Counted from the stretch's first letter, positions 35,955 to 45,235 are shown. The stretch is DNA of 58,202 bases from an uncultured Lachnospiraceae bacterium (GCA_902794095.1 CADBFZ010000013.1:1-58202); one strand, 5' to 3'. Numbers and translations: made by a program. The notes: a model not told the origin generated them from the letters alone.

Positions 35955-36593
35955 TCAAATAGAATCCCTGAGTTTATTTCTGGCGCGGAGAAGAGAATTT
36001 TCCGCAGATTTTTCCGATATGTTCATGAGCGATGCGATCTCCTTAACAGGGACTCCGCTCATTCTTAATGTAAGTGCATGTCTTTCGTTATCGGATAATT
36101 TGGTATTTATGGTGTCCATCAGATGATCTCTTAATTCCTCGAAGATTGCATTCTCCTCGGGAGTCATTTCATCGGATGGAGGATTGTATGAAAATCCTTC
36201 GCTTTCGGGATCGTAACTTGCGGTATCAATCCTTACATAGTCTTTGAGCATCAGGTTCTTACGGCTGTTACCGGATGCCACGGCATTATATACATTGCCC
36301 GTGATCTCCAGTGAGGCATATGTTTTAAATGATGCGCCCCTTGTAGGATCGTACTTTGAAATCGCATCAAAGAGGCCTATCATCCCTTCCTGGATCAGAT
36401 CATCGGTATCGGATGAAAGTATTCCTATCGTCCTTACAATGTATCTTACAAGACCCGAATGTCTCGATATCAGATGGTTCATGATCGCAGGATACTCGGA
36501 TGTTTCCTTATGCATCCTCTCGATCAGATCCTCATCCGACATGTTTCGATAATCGAAAGTCTTAACTGTTTTATTATCCGTATTCTTATTCAA
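35955..36593 (-). CDS. sigH: RNA polymerase sigma-70 family factor, SigH-like
   Basis: 212 aa. Region 2 reads DDLIQEGMIGLFDAISKYDP, with FKTYASLEITGNVYNAV as the -10-melting part. Region 4 reads LSDNERHALTLRMSGVPVKE and IASLMNISEKSAENSLLRAR. Position after mrnC-rlmB is that of sigH (spo0H) in Firmicutes. No yacP gene is present between. The regulon is unknown; many Lachnospiraceae relatives do not sporulate, so it may control stationary-phase or competence-like functions. Confidence 0.85.
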   Translation of the reverse strand: MNKNTDNKTVKTFDYRNMSDEDLIERMHKETSEYPAIMNHLISRHSGLVRYIVRTIGILSSDTDDLIQEGMIGLFDAISKYDPTRGASFKTYASLEITGNVYNAVASGNSRKNLMLKDYVRIDTASYDPESEGFSYNPPSDEMTPEENAIFEELRDHLMDTINTKLSDNERHALTLRMSGVPVKEIASLMNISEKSAENSLLRARNKLRDSI

Positions 36594-36595
36594 GA

Positions 36596-37384
36596 TCAGC
36601 CTTTCAAGCGTCTACGAACAATCTCATAACAAAGAATGCCACATGCAACGGAAGCATTCAATGAATCAATTTCACCCTTCATGGGAATGGATGCGGTCAT
36701 ATCGCACTTCTCGCGAACAAGTCTTGATACTCCGCTTCCTTCATTACCTATTACAAGTCCGATGGGACCCGTAAGGTTAAGATCGTACATAAGAGTTCCG
36801 TCCATTGCCGCACAGACAAACCAAAGACCTTTCTCTTTAAGTTCATCAATGGTTCTTGCAATGTTGGTAACCTTCGCAACGGGAAGGAAATTTATCGCGC
36901 CGGCACTTGCTCTTGCAACAGATGCGGTAAGCCCCACTGCTCTGTCCTTAGGAATAATAATTCCGTGAGCGCCTGCCTGGTCTGCGGTTCTTATCATCGC
37001 TCCGAGATTATGAGGATCTTCGATGCCGTCTAAGATAATGATAAAAGGATCTTCTCCTTTTTCCTCTGCTCTTGCAAAGATATCTTCAACCGTGCTGTAT
37101 TCGTAAGCAGCAGTGATTGCGATTACGCCCTGGTGATGACCGGTTTCGGACATATGATCCAGGCGTTCCTTATCGACATACTTGATCACGGTGCCTGCTT
37201 TAACAGCTTCTCTCTTGATGGAAAGAACTGCTCCATCCCTGCATCCGTCAAGGACATAAAGTCTGTCTACGGGCTTACCTGCTCTGAATGCTTCGAGAAC
37301 GGGATTTCTTCCTTCAATCGCATTTTCGTTTTTATTTCTCTTGAATGAATCAAGATCTTCTTTTTTATTCTGATCCTTCGACAT
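36596..37384 (-). CDS. rlmB: 23S rRNA 2'-O-ribose methyltransferase, TrmH/RlmB family
   Basis: 262 aa SPOUT methyltransferase that modifies G2251 (E. coli numbering) in the peptidyl-transferase loop. Knot motifs are visible: LDGIEDPHNLGAMIRTADQA, GLVIGNEGSGVS and IPMKGEIDSLNASVACGIL. The N-terminal substrate-binding part starts near residue 18 (NAIEGRNPVLEAFRAG) after a charged head. Overlaps mrnC by 20 nt and ends 2 nt before sigH starts. Confidence 0.95.
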   Translation of the reverse strand: MSKDQNKKEDLDSFKRNKNENAIEGRNPVLEAFRAGKPVDRLYVLDGCRDGAVLSIKREAVKAGTVIKYVDKERLDHMSETGHHQGVIAITAAYEYSTVEDIFARAEEKGEDPFIIILDGIEDPHNLGAMIRTADQAGAHGIIIPKDRAVGLTASVARASAGAINFLPVAKVTNIARTIDELKEKGLWFVCAAMDGTLMYDLNLTGPIGLVIGNEGSGVSRLVREKCDMTASIPMKGEIDSLNASVACGILCYEIVRRRLKG

Positions 37385-37754
37385 ATTCGACTCCGAATCT
37401 TATTATCTCGTCAGCTCGCTGCATTTTACCTGTCATGTATAGAAAACCAAGCAAGGACTCAAGGCCCGTGGCTCTTTTGTATGACGCGTAGTTTGCACCT
37501 CTTCCGGTTGGATGTGCATGGTTCTTGCCGCGGTGCATTACTTCCTTCTCTTCTTCCGTTAAGAAATCTTTCTCAAGAAGCGCATCGTGAACTGCGGCCT
37601 GAGCATCGGCGCTGACATATTTAACCGACGCTTTATGGAATTTGTTTACAGGCATGTCACCTTTTTCGAGGAGCATACGCCTTATGACAAGGCTCATGTA
37701 TGCATCCCCGACAAAAGCAAATGACAGCGGAGAAAGTGTTAATTTCTCTTCCAC
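37365..37754 (-). CDS. mrnC: Mini-ribonuclease 3 (23S rRNA maturation)
   Basis: 129 aa RNase III-like catalytic domain without the RNA-binding domain. It trims 23S rRNA ends. LSFAFVGDAYMSLVIRRMLL carries the acidic signature, and HRGKNHAHPTGRGANYASYK and GLESLLGFLYMTG complete it. It overlaps cysS by 16 nt and rlmB by 20 nt, the standard Firmicutes arrangement. Confidence 0.95.
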   Translation of the reverse strand: MEEKLTLSPLSFAFVGDAYMSLVIRRMLLEKGDMPVNKFHKASVKYVSADAQAAVHDALLEKDFLTEEEKEVMHRGKNHAHPTGRGANYASYKRATGLESLLGFLYMTGKMQRADEIIRFGVEYVEGSE

Positions 37755-39172
37755 TTGGTACCCTCTCTGGTATCTTCAAGAACTATTCCGCGTGCGAGAA
37801 GATCGTCACGGATCTTATCTGCAAGTGCAAAGTCCTTATTCTTCTTAGCTTCTTTTCTCTGAGCGATGAGGCCTTCAATCTCTTCAGCTTCAGGATCTGC
37901 CTCAGCGCTTTCCTCTGTGGTTACAAAGAGTCCGAGGATTCCCGCAAGCATCTCGAGAGTATTGTAGAAGCTTTCTACAACCTTCTTGGGAGCCTTCTCG
38001 CCTGATGCGGTCTTTACGTTTACATTCGCACTTCTTACAAGTTCGAAAATAGCAGTAATGGCATCTGCGGTGTTAAGATCGTCATCCATTGCATCTTCGA
38101 ACATCTTAACGAATTCTCTGATGCCGTCGACTGCATTCTGCTCTTCAGCGGTAAGATCTCTTTCAGGTGCGGTCTCAAGTGCTTCCTTAAGCATATTGCC
38201 GCAGGTTCTGATTCTCTCAAGGCTCTGCTTAGCCTGCTCCATAAGTTCAGCGGAGAAGTTAAGAGGTCCTCTGTACTGAGCGGTCTGCATGAAGAATCTG
38301 AGCACCTGGGGATCGTACTTCTCGGTGATCTCTCTTACGGTGAAGAAATTTCCGAGGGACTTACTCATCTTACGGTTATCGATATTAAGGAATCCGTTGT
38401 GCATCCAGTAGTGAGCAAACTCCTTATCACTTGTGCACTCGGACTGAGCGATCTCATTTTCGTGATGAGGGAAAATAAGATCCTCACCGCCTGCGTGAAT
38501 ATCGATGGTCTCTGCAAGATACTTCTTACTCATAACGGAGCACTCGATGTGCCAGCCGGGACGACCGTCGCACCAGGGTGAAGGCCATGAAGGCTCGCCC
38601 TCTTTCTTAGGCTTCCAGAGAACGAAATCAAGGGGATCTTCCTTCTGATCCTCACCGGATACTTTGAGTTCTCTTTCACCGGTTCTTAAGTCATCGAGAT
38701 TCTTATGTGAAAGCTTTCCGTACTGATCAAAAGATCTTGTTCTGAAATAAACGGTTCCGTCTGCTGCGGGATATGCATGACCCTTATCGATAAGAGTCTG
38801 TATCATATTGATCATACCGTCGATCTCTTTGGTAGCCTGAGGATGAACAGTAGCAGGTCTTACATTAAGTGCTTCCATATCCTTCTTGGTCTCTGCGATG
38901 AAACGCTCTGAAACCTCGGTGCAGCTTACTCCTTCTTCATTAGCCTTCTTGATGATCTTGTCATCAACGTCAGTGAAGTTGGATACGTAATTAACGGTAT
39001 ATCCTCTGTACTCCATGTATCTTCTGAATGTATCGAATACTATCATGGGACGGGCATTACCGATGTGAATATAGTTATATACGGTAGGTCCGCAAACATA
39101 CATTGAAACCTTACCGGGTGTAATGGGGACGAATTCTTCTTTCTGTCTTGTAAGTGTATTAAAAATCTTCAT
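37739..39172 (-). CDS. cysS: Cysteinyl-tRNA synthetase
   Basis: 477 aa class I synthetase. HIGH-type motif is YIHIGNARP and KMSKS is in NRKMSKSLGN. Zinc ligands include CGPTVYNY and the CSVMSKKYL / HHENEIAQSE region. Full length. GAGG lies before the ATG. Part of ispF-cysS-mrnC-rlmB-sigH. Confidence 0.98.
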   Translation of the reverse strand: MKIFNTLTRQKEEFVPITPGKVSMYVCGPTVYNYIHIGNARPMIVFDTFRRYMEYRGYTVNYVSNFTDVDDKIIKKANEEGVSCTEVSERFIAETKKDMEALNVRPATVHPQATKEIDGMINMIQTLIDKGHAYPAADGTVYFRTRSFDQYGKLSHKNLDDLRTGERELKVSGEDQKEDPLDFVLWKPKKEGEPSWPSPWCDGRPGWHIECSVMSKKYLAETIDIHAGGEDLIFPHHENEIAQSECTSDKEFAHYWMHNGFLNIDNRKMSKSLGNFFTVREITEKYDPQVLRFFMQTAQYRGPLNFSAELMEQAKQSLERIRTCGNMLKEALETAPERDLTAEEQNAVDGIREFVKMFEDAMDDDLNTADAITAIFELVRSANVNVKTASGEKAPKKVVESFYNTLEMLAGILGLFVTTEESAEADPEAEEIEGLIAQRKEAKKNKDFALADKIRDDLLARGIVLEDTREGTKWKRN

Positions 39173-39215
39173 AATATTTCCTCTCAGAATAATATTTCCT
39201 CATTGGTTTCGCGCA

Positions 39216-39752
39216 TTATCTACCCATGCCCGGACATCGTGCACATCCGCCGCATCCGAAACTCATATCATTCTGATCATAAACACTGTTGATGATGCAT
39301 ACTGCCTGTGAAGAAATTCCCTGCATGGCTCCGGTAAATCCGAGGCCCTCTTCGGTTGTAGCCTTTACATTAACTCTGTTCACATCAAGGCCAAGTGCAT
39401 CCGCAATATTTTTCCTCATATCATCGATGTGAGGTCTCATCTTGGGAGCCTGTGCGATTATGATAGAGTCGATGTTTTCGATAACATAGCCTTCCTGTGA
39501 AAGTCTTTTTCCGACTTCAACCAGAAGCTTTATCGAATCTGCACCTTTATATGCAGGATCGGTATCGGGGAAAAGCTTTCCTATATCCCCGAGTGCCGCA
39601 GCGCCAAGAAGCGCATCCATTATGGCGTGAGTTAACACATCCGCATCCGAGTGACCGAGAAGTCCCTTTTCATACGGAATAGTCACACCTCCGATGATCA
39701 GAGGTCTGTCTTCGCAGAACTTATGAACGTCATATCCTGTTCCGATTCTCAT
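39216..39752 (-). CDS. ispF: MECDP synthase IspF with a cysteine-rich C-terminal tail
   Basis: 2-C-methyl-D-erythritol 2,4-cyclodiphosphate synthase of the non-mevalonate isoprenoid route. Zinc ligands are in GTGYDVHKF (DVH) and [28 protein letters not shown] is the other conserved part. It has 178 aa, about 20 more than most IspF proteins, because of a C-terminal extension, [17 protein letters not shown], after the fold should end. Single-domain IspF, not fused to IspD. AAAGGA precedes the start. Confidence 0.95.
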   Translation of the reverse strand: MRIGTGYDVHKFCEDRPLIIGGVTIPYEKGLLGHSDADVLTHAIMDALLGAAALGDIGKLFPDTDPAYKGADSIKLLVEVGKRLSQEGYVIENIDSIIIAQAPKMRPHIDDMRKNIADALGLDVNRVNVKATTEEGLGFTGAMQGISSQAVCIINSVYDQNDMSFGCGGCARCPGMGR

Positions 39753-39779
39753 TTACTATCCTTTTCAAAAACAAAACGA

Positions 39780-40301
39780 TTAGAACAATTCGTTGGTTAT
39801 ATACTGAAAAACTCCGGTGGCTTTTTCTTTCCACACGTCAACAATATGCTCTGCGATCTCTTCGGTGGGAACGGAAAGAGTCATATCAAGGGTCGTAACA
39901 TCACGATCCTTGATGATGAGTCTGGTCTCGTACTCTCCGGTTGCGCTGTTCTGAACATAGTCTCCCTTAACCGCAAGTTCGTTACGAAGCTCGAATGCCT
40001 TATCGGCAAAATAATTCTCGATGTCGTTCTTAATGAAATCAGGAAGTCTCGATCCGAAGAATTTGATGGTATCTCTTCCTTCTGTTGTGATCGAAAGCTC
40101 GGTTGCATTGTGGGAGTGGGGAGCCTGGGATATAAGTCCGTTATCGATAAGCTCGCCCTGTGCCTGTGTAAGAACATAGAAGTCCGCATAATCCTTACCC
40201 AATACAAAATCAGAAATCTGGGAAGCGGTCATGAGGAAATCAACCCTCGCAAGCATATAGAGGATGATAAGTTTTACCTGTGTAAGTTTCTCGGCATCCA
40301 T
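39780..40301 (-). CDS. DUF4364 family protein, winged-helix-like
   Basis: 173 aa, family common in Lachnospiraceae and related Clostridia, function unknown. The first 75 residues (LTQVKLIILYMLARVDFLMT, ITTEGRDTIKFF) look like a winged helix. The C-terminal half is alpha/beta (DYVQNSATGEYETRLIIKDR). Its start overlaps the malic enzyme stop by one base (TAATG), implying coupled translation. Confidence 0.85.
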   Translation of the reverse strand: MDAEKLTQVKLIILYMLARVDFLMTASQISDFVLGKDYADFYVLTQAQGELIDNGLISQAPHSHNATELSITTEGRDTIKFFGSRLPDFIKNDIENYFADKAFELRNELAVKGDYVQNSATGEYETRLIIKDRDVTTLDMTLSVPTEEIAEHIVDVWKEKATGVFQYITNELF

Positions 40302-41452
40302 TATTTAACAAGCCTCTTTACGGCTTCAGCTACTGAATCACGTACCTTGGTATCGAAAGCTTCGGGCATGATGTAGTCCTCACAGAGCTTGTCTGTGGGA
40401 ACTGCTGCAGCGATTGCTTCAGCTGCCGCAAGTTTCATCTCCTCGGTGATCTGAGGTGCTCTTGCTTCGAGTGCTCCGCGGAAGATTCCGGGGAATGCAA
40501 CTACGTTGTTGATCTGGTTGGGGAAGTCACTTCTGCCGGTTCCTACGATCCTTGCGCCTGCAGCCTTTGCTTCGTCGGGCATGATCTCGGGAGTGGGATT
40601 AGCCATTGCGAAGATGATGGGCTCTGCGTTCATGGTCTTAATCATGTCCTGAGTAAGAACTCCGGGAGCTGATACTCCTACGAAGATATCGGTGCCTACA
40701 ACTGCATCTGCAAGCTTACCGCTTCTGTTCTCGGGATTGGTGATCTTAAGCATTTCCTTCTTGGTATCGTTAAGATCGGTTCTGTCAGCTGATACGATTC
40801 CTCTTGAATCGCAAAGGGTTACGCTGCCGAATCCGTACTTAAGAAGAAGCTTGGAGATTGCTACGCCTGCTGCGCCTGCGCCGTTAACTACGATCTTGCA
40901 ATCCTCTTTCTTTTTACCTGTAACCTTAAGAGCATTGATGGATGCTGCAAGTACAACAATAGCGGTACCGTGCTGGTCATCGTGGAATACGGGGATGTTA
41001 AGCTCAGCCTTAAGTCTCTCTTCGATCTCGAAACATCTGGGAGCTGAGATATCCTCAAGGTTGATTCCGCCGAATCCGGGTGCGATGTACTTAACTGCTT
41101 TGATGATCTCTTCGGTATCCTGGGTATCAAGGCAGATGGGAACGGCATTAACTCCGCCGAACTCTTTGAAAAGAACTGCCTTACCTTCCATTACGGGCAT
41201 TGCTGCTTCGGGTCCGATGTTTCCGAGACCGAGTACTGCGGATCCGTCTGAAACTACAGCGATGGTGTTAGCCTTCCAAGTATATTTATATGCAAGCTCC
41301 TTGTCCTCTGCGATCTTACGACAAGGCTCCGCAACACCGGGAGTGTAGGCAATCGCAAGTGCCTCTCTTGAATCTACCTTGGACTTAGCTTCTGTTGAAA
41401 GCTTTCCGTTCCATTTCTCGTGTGCTGCAAGTGCTTCTTCATTTACACCCAT
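40301..41452 (-). CDS. Malic enzyme (malate to pyruvate, NAD(P)-dependent)
   Basis: 383 aa, the short bacterial form without a phosphotransacetylase domain. It decarboxylates malate to pyruvate. AYTPGVAEPCR holds the catalytic tyrosine, and FHDDQHGTAIVVLA and VNGAGAAGVAI are the metal and nucleotide-binding parts. Coenzyme preference cannot be read reliably. One base separates its start from the rarA stop. Confidence 0.95.
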   Translation of the reverse strand: MGVNEEALAAHEKWNGKLSTEAKSKVDSREALAIAYTPGVAEPCRKIAEDKELAYKYTWKANTIAVVSDGSAVLGLGNIGPEAAMPVMEGKAVLFKEFGGVNAVPICLDTQDTEEIIKAVKYIAPGFGGINLEDISAPRCFEIEERLKAELNIPVFHDDQHGTAIVVLAASINALKVTGKKKEDCKIVVNGAGAAGVAISKLLLKYGFGSVTLCDSRGIVSADRTDLNDTKKEMLKITNPENRSGKLADAVVGTDIFVGVSAPGVLTQDMIKTMNAEPIIFAMANPTPEIMPDEAKAAGARIVGTGRSDFPNQINNVVAFPGIFRGALEARAPQITEEMKLAAAEAIAAAVPTDKLCEDYIMPEAFDTKVRDSVAEAVKRLVK

Positions 41453-41453
41453 T

Positions 41454-42839
41454 TTAGTTCTCCTTACCTTTTATCTTTTTAAAATGCTCTTTGATCTTTA
41501 TTTCATACCCCTGACCGTCAGGCCTGAAAAATTCCTTGCCATCAAGTTCATAGGGCAGATATTGCTGATTACAATAGTGATTCGGAAAATCGTGTGAATA
41601 CTGATATCCGATGCCGTGTCCGAGCTTTGCGGCTCCCTTGTAATGCGCATCCTGAAGGTGTGTGGGAATTGCAAGACTTCCTGTGGACCTGACCTCTTCA
41701 AGGGCTTCGTCTATGGCACAGATTGCCGCATTTGACTTGGGCGCAGTCGCAACGTATATAGCCGCTTCCGACAAAATAATACGGGCTTCCGGCATTCCGA
41801 CCTTAATAACCGCTTCGAATGCCGCGTTTGCAACAACAAGTGCATTTGGATCTGCGGTACCTACATCTTCTGCCGCACATATCACGATACGTCTTGCGAT
41901 GAAGCTTACTTCCTCTCCCGCATCAAGCATACGTGCCAGGTAATAAACCGCTGCATCCGGGTCGGAACCTCTCATGCTCTTTATAAAAGCAGAGATGGTA
42001 TCGTAGTGATTGTCTCCGGTCTTATCGTATCTTACCGCTTTCCTCTGGATGCATTCCTGGGCTACATCTAAGGTGATGTGGATGCCCGGTTTACTAACGT
42101 CCGAAGGACCTGTAACGGTATCAGGATAATCGCTTCTTTCTTCTGCGTCAGGGTCGGTTGTAAGGATTGCAAGTTCCAGTGCGTTAAGCGCATGTCTTGC
42201 ATCTCCCCCTGCAACATCTGCGATAAAATTCAGTGCCTCATCATCGATGTACGGATTATAATTTGCCATTCCTCTGTCGGAATCAGTTATCGCAATCTTC
42301 AGAAGAGTTCTGACGTTGTCCATACTGAGGGGCTTAAGCTCAAATATCATTGAGCGGCTTATAAGAGCGCCGTTTACCTCAAAGTAGGGATTCTCAGTGG
42401 TTGCACCGATAAGTGTTACGGTTCCGTCTTCAACAAAGGGAAGGAGGAAATCCTGCTGTCCTTTATTGAAACGATGTATCTCGTCGATAAAAAGAATCGT
42501 CTTCTGCGAATTCATTCCGAGAATGCTCTTGGCTTCGTTAACCGCATCCTCCATATCCTTCTTGCCCGCAGTGGTTGCATTGATCGATATAAATCTCGAT
42601 CTTGTGGCACCTGCGATGACCTTGGCAATGGTGGTCTTTCCCGTTCCGGGAGGGCCGTAGAGAATCAGGGAACTTATCTTGTCCGCTTTGATAGCACGGT
42701 AAAGGAGCTTGCCCGGTGCGATGATTTCTTCCTGACCCACGATCTCTTCGGGAGTTCTGGGTCTCATCCTTGCGGCAAGAGGACTTTCGGTCTCTTTATT
42801 TTTATCAGACATATATTCAAACAGATTTATCTGATCCAT
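41454..42839 (-). CDS. rarA: Replication-associated recombination protein A (RarA/MgsA)
   Basis: 461 aa clamp-loader-like AAA+ ATPase acting at stalled forks. Walker A is YGPPGTGKTTIAK, Walker B is ILFIDEIHRF, and sensor regions are TLIGATTENPYFEVN and the C-terminal tetramerisation part (AHYKGAAKLGHGIGYQYSHD). Overlaps the murD gene by 23 nt. Confidence 0.95.
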   Translation of the reverse strand: MDQINLFEYMSDKNKETESPLAARMRPRTPEEIVGQEEIIAPGKLLYRAIKADKISSLILYGPPGTGKTTIAKVIAGATRSRFISINATTAGKKDMEDAVNEAKSILGMNSQKTILFIDEIHRFNKGQQDFLLPFVEDGTVTLIGATTENPYFEVNGALISRSMIFELKPLSMDNVRTLLKIAITDSDRGMANYNPYIDDEALNFIADVAGGDARHALNALELAILTTDPDAEERSDYPDTVTGPSDVSKPGIHITLDVAQECIQRKAVRYDKTGDNHYDTISAFIKSMRGSDPDAAVYYLARMLDAGEEVSFIARRIVICAAEDVGTADPNALVVANAAFEAVIKVGMPEARIILSEAAIYVATAPKSNAAICAIDEALEEVRSTGSLAIPTHLQDAHYKGAAKLGHGIGYQYSHDFPNHYCNQQYLPYELDGKEFFRPDGQGYEIKIKEHFKKIKGKEN

Positions 42840-44088
42840 GCTTTGCTACCAGTTCTCCGTATACGTCTCCGCGTTCTTCGAAATTCTTGAAATATCCGTA
42901 TGATGCGGCAGCAGGTGAAAGGATGCATCCTCTGCCTTTATCAGTAATCTCGAATGCTTTCTTAACTGCACCTTCAAGATCTTCTTCGTAATATACATTG
43001 GTAAGATCTGTTCCGATCTCTTCCGTGATCCTCTTACCCGTTGCGTACATGCAGATGAATTTAAACTCCGCATGCTCCTTCATAAAGTTTTCCAGAACGG
43101 TGTAGGAAATACCTCTGTCCATTCCGCCTACCAAAATGACCTGAACATCCGGAATGCTGGTTGCGGCGCTTATTGCAGCTTCGGGAATGGTTGAGATCGA
43201 ATCGTCATAGAAGTTAATGCCTTCATAGGTTCCGATCTTCTTCATTCTGTGGGGAAGTGCTTCAAATGACCTAAGGCTTGCAAGGACTTCGCTTTCCGAA
43301 ATACCGAAATTCTCCATGCAGATCTTCTTAACAAAGTATGCATTGATACGGTTATGGTCACCGTAGAGTTCAAGCTCGATTCCGTCCATATCACTTTCGG
43401 AAGGGACGACTCTTATCTGCTCTGATGCGGATTTGATCTCGGGAACATTTTCTCCGATGTATGCTTTATCGCCTGCGACTTGCCTGCTTACGATATGGCT
43501 CTTTGCCTCAAAGTAGGCTTCCATGGTTCCGTAATAATCAAGATGTTCTTCGTAGAGATCTAAGAATACGGAAATATGAGGTGCGGTCTTTGCATTCTTA
43601 AGCTGATGACAACTAAGCTCAAGAACAACGATGGAATCACCCTCTGCCTCATCGTAATAATCAAGACAGGGAAGTCCGATGTTTCCTGCAAGGATAACCT
43701 TCTTACCGGAGGTTTCGGAAAGGACATGGGCAAGCATTGATACTGTGGTCGACTTACCCTTTGTTCCGGTAACTCCGATGGTCTTATCCCTGAAAGTGCT
43801 GATAAAGATTTCGGTCTGGGAAGTGATCTTGGCCGATATCCTGTCAATTCTCTCCGCATCTTCTGCCGAGTATGAATCTGCTTTGGGAGGCCAGACTATT
43901 CCGGGACTTTTGATGATCACATCAAATCCGTCGCCTGCACCTTTTAGCATCTCTTCGGGAGTTGCGGAAGATATTTCAACTGCTGCGGGAGAGGTGTGTC
44001 CTTCAAGCCACTTTTCGGTGGATTTACCCTCTCTTCCGTAGCCCCATATAAGTATTTTTTTATCGTTAAACAGATGGTCTGTTGTCAT
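42817..44088 (-). CDS. Divergent MurD-type ligase, candidate MurD2 (L-glutamate adding)
   Basis: 423 aa Mur ligase. The N-terminal Rossmann-like part (KILIWGYGREGKSTEKWL) is followed by the ATP site GVTGTKGKSTTVSML, VVLELSCHQL, and NFYDDSISTIPEAAISA. Typical MurD reads GTNGKST, ELSSFQL and NDSKATN, so three signature motifs are altered in the way seen in MurD2-like enzymes, which attach L-Glu to UDP-MurNAc-L-Ala. A MurL-like epimerase gene lies 2.7 kb away (46740-48089), supporting this reading. A conventional MurD remains possible. The ATG at 44088 has GGAATGGA seven bases upstream; the 44109 start lacks one. A TATAAT (44130-44135, minus) may be its -10. First gene of the ten-gene minus-strand run. 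Confidence 0.8.
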   Translation of the reverse strand: MTTDHLFNDKKILIWGYGREGKSTEKWLEGHTSPAAVEISSATPEEMLKGAGDGFDVIIKSPGIVWPPKADSYSAEDAERIDRISAKITSQTEIFISTFRDKTIGVTGTKGKSTTVSMLAHVLSETSGKKVILAGNIGLPCLDYYDEAEGDSIVVLELSCHQLKNAKTAPHISVFLDLYEEHLDYYGTMEAYFEAKSHIVSRQVAGDKAYIGENVPEIKSASEQIRVVPSESDMDGIELELYGDHNRINAYFVKKICMENFGISESEVLASLRSFEALPHRMKKIGTYEGINFYDDSISTIPEAAISAATSIPDVQVILVGGMDRGISYTVLENFMKEHAEFKFICMYATGKRITEEIGTDLTNVYYEEDLEGAVKKAFEITDKGRGCILSPAAASYGYFKNFEERGDVYGELVAKHGSDKSV

Positions 44089-44160
44089 AATTAATTCCAT
44101 TCCGGGCATAAAAACCCATAATCTGAAATATTATACCTTATTAAATGCATTTTTGGTAGC

Positions 44161-44195
44161 AAAAAAGAACGGCCCACATGTGGCCGCCCTTTTTT
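44161..44195. terminator. Terminator of the L,D-transpeptidase gene
   Basis: A stem of up to 14 pairs including GGCC/GGCC and two G-T pairs, with A runs on the left and T runs on the right, so it can act in both directions. It lies 35 nt past the transpeptidase stop. Confidence 0.85.
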
Positions 44196-44230
44196 AAGGA
44201 AAAGATTATTATTTAGATTATTATGCCAGA

Positions 44231-45196
44231 TCAGTTACCGATTGTGACCAGTGTTCCGTCAGGAACAAGATTGTAAAGCCACATCGCGTCTTCTACGGAA
44301 AGCCTTACACATCCGAGGGATGCTTTGCTTCCGAGTGCGGCTACTTCTTCAGGAATGGGAAGAAGGTCGCCTTTGTGTGTGAAACACACTGAGTGGAACA
44401 TGTATCCGCCCGTACGGAATCTCATTCCCCATACAGCCCAGGTTCCATCAGCCATGTACACCCAACCGCCGCCTGCGGTGTGCTCATAGATGGAGAAGGT
44501 GCCTGAAGGTGTTCCGTGTCCGGCTCTACCGGTGGAACAAAGCATGCTTCTTACGAGCTGTGAATAGGTTCCGTCCTCTCCGACTGTAACAACGTTACAG
44601 ACATTGTAGGTACGGTCTACCAGGATGTAATAAGGTGATCCGTTAAATGCAACCCCGGTAGGATAATATATTCCTCCGTTTGCGCCTGTTGTTACCTGAG
44701 AAGGGGCAGGTGTCGTTGACGCTGCGGGAGTTACGGGCTGGGTAGCGCTTACGGTTCCGGTAATGGTGCCGTCCTTTGCCATGGTATGTACATACGCGGC
44801 ATTGGGACGTCTGAGCTCGCTTCTTCCTAAAAGAATGTAGTGCCGGAAGAGCTTCTCTGCATCGTTTCCGTAAACAGCTGCTACATCGGGATAGGTTGCT
44901 GCATAATATGCTGCATCGAACCAATTTGCGCTTGCTGCGGGAACTCTGCTTTCGTTTACACCGTAGTTCTTATAGTGGAACCACATTGCGGCATCAAATC
45001 CGCCGTAAGTTGCTGCATTTGCTCCTCCGTATACTGCGTTAACATCCGGATAGCGGGTTGCGTAGTACTCTGCGTCGAACCAGAGAGGAGTTGTATCGGG
45101 AAGTGAAGTGTTTGCAGCCTGCGCTTTCATTCCCGGGGTAACTGCCGCAAGTACGATAATTGCTGCGGCAAGAATAAACATTTTTAAATTTTTCAT
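44231..45196 (-). CDS. L,D-transpeptidase (YkuD) with two YPDV repeats
   Basis: 321 aa exported enzyme. The signal peptide ends near TPGMKAQA. Two YPDV-type repeats follow: FDAEYYATRYPDVNAVYG and FDAAYYAATYPDVAAVYG. After a Thr/Pro linker, the YkuD domain (about 185-320) has MFHSVCFT and the catalytic SLGCVRLSVEDA (Cys nucleophile). Such enzymes make 3-3 cross-links in peptidoglycan or attach proteins to it. The repeats may target the wall. Divergent from the DUF3048 lipoprotein gene. Confidence 0.92.
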   Translation of the reverse strand: MKNLKMFILAAAIIVLAAVTPGMKAQAANTSLPDTTPLWFDAEYYATRYPDVNAVYGGANAATYGGFDAAMWFHYKNYGVNESRVPAASANWFDAAYYAATYPDVAAVYGNDAEKLFRHYILLGRSELRRPNAAYVHTMAKDGTITGTVSATQPVTPAASTTPAPSQVTTGANGGIYYPTGVAFNGSPYYILVDRTYNVCNVVTVGEDGTYSQLVRSMLCSTGRAGHGTPSGTFSIYEHTAGGGWVYMADGTWAVWGMRFRTGGYMFHSVCFTHKGDLLPIPEEVAALGSKASLGCVRLSVEDAMWLYNLVPDGTLVTIGN

Positions 45197-45217
45197 AGTA
45201 TTACTCTTTCTAACTCA

Positions 45218-45235
45218 TCCGGCATGCGCGCCGGA
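45218..45235. other. GC-rich hairpin in the L,D-transpeptidase 5' region
   Basis: The inverted repeat TCCGGC/GCCGGA with a 6-base loop lies 22 nt upstream of the start codon at 45196. It could influence translation or be a protein site. The rest of the 45197-45408 gap is AT-rich and shows nothing certain. Confidence 0.4.

Noticed and set aside
40692..41348. 218-aa plus-strand open frame
   Set aside because: Opposite the malic enzyme gene, whose motifs are unmistakable on the other strand.
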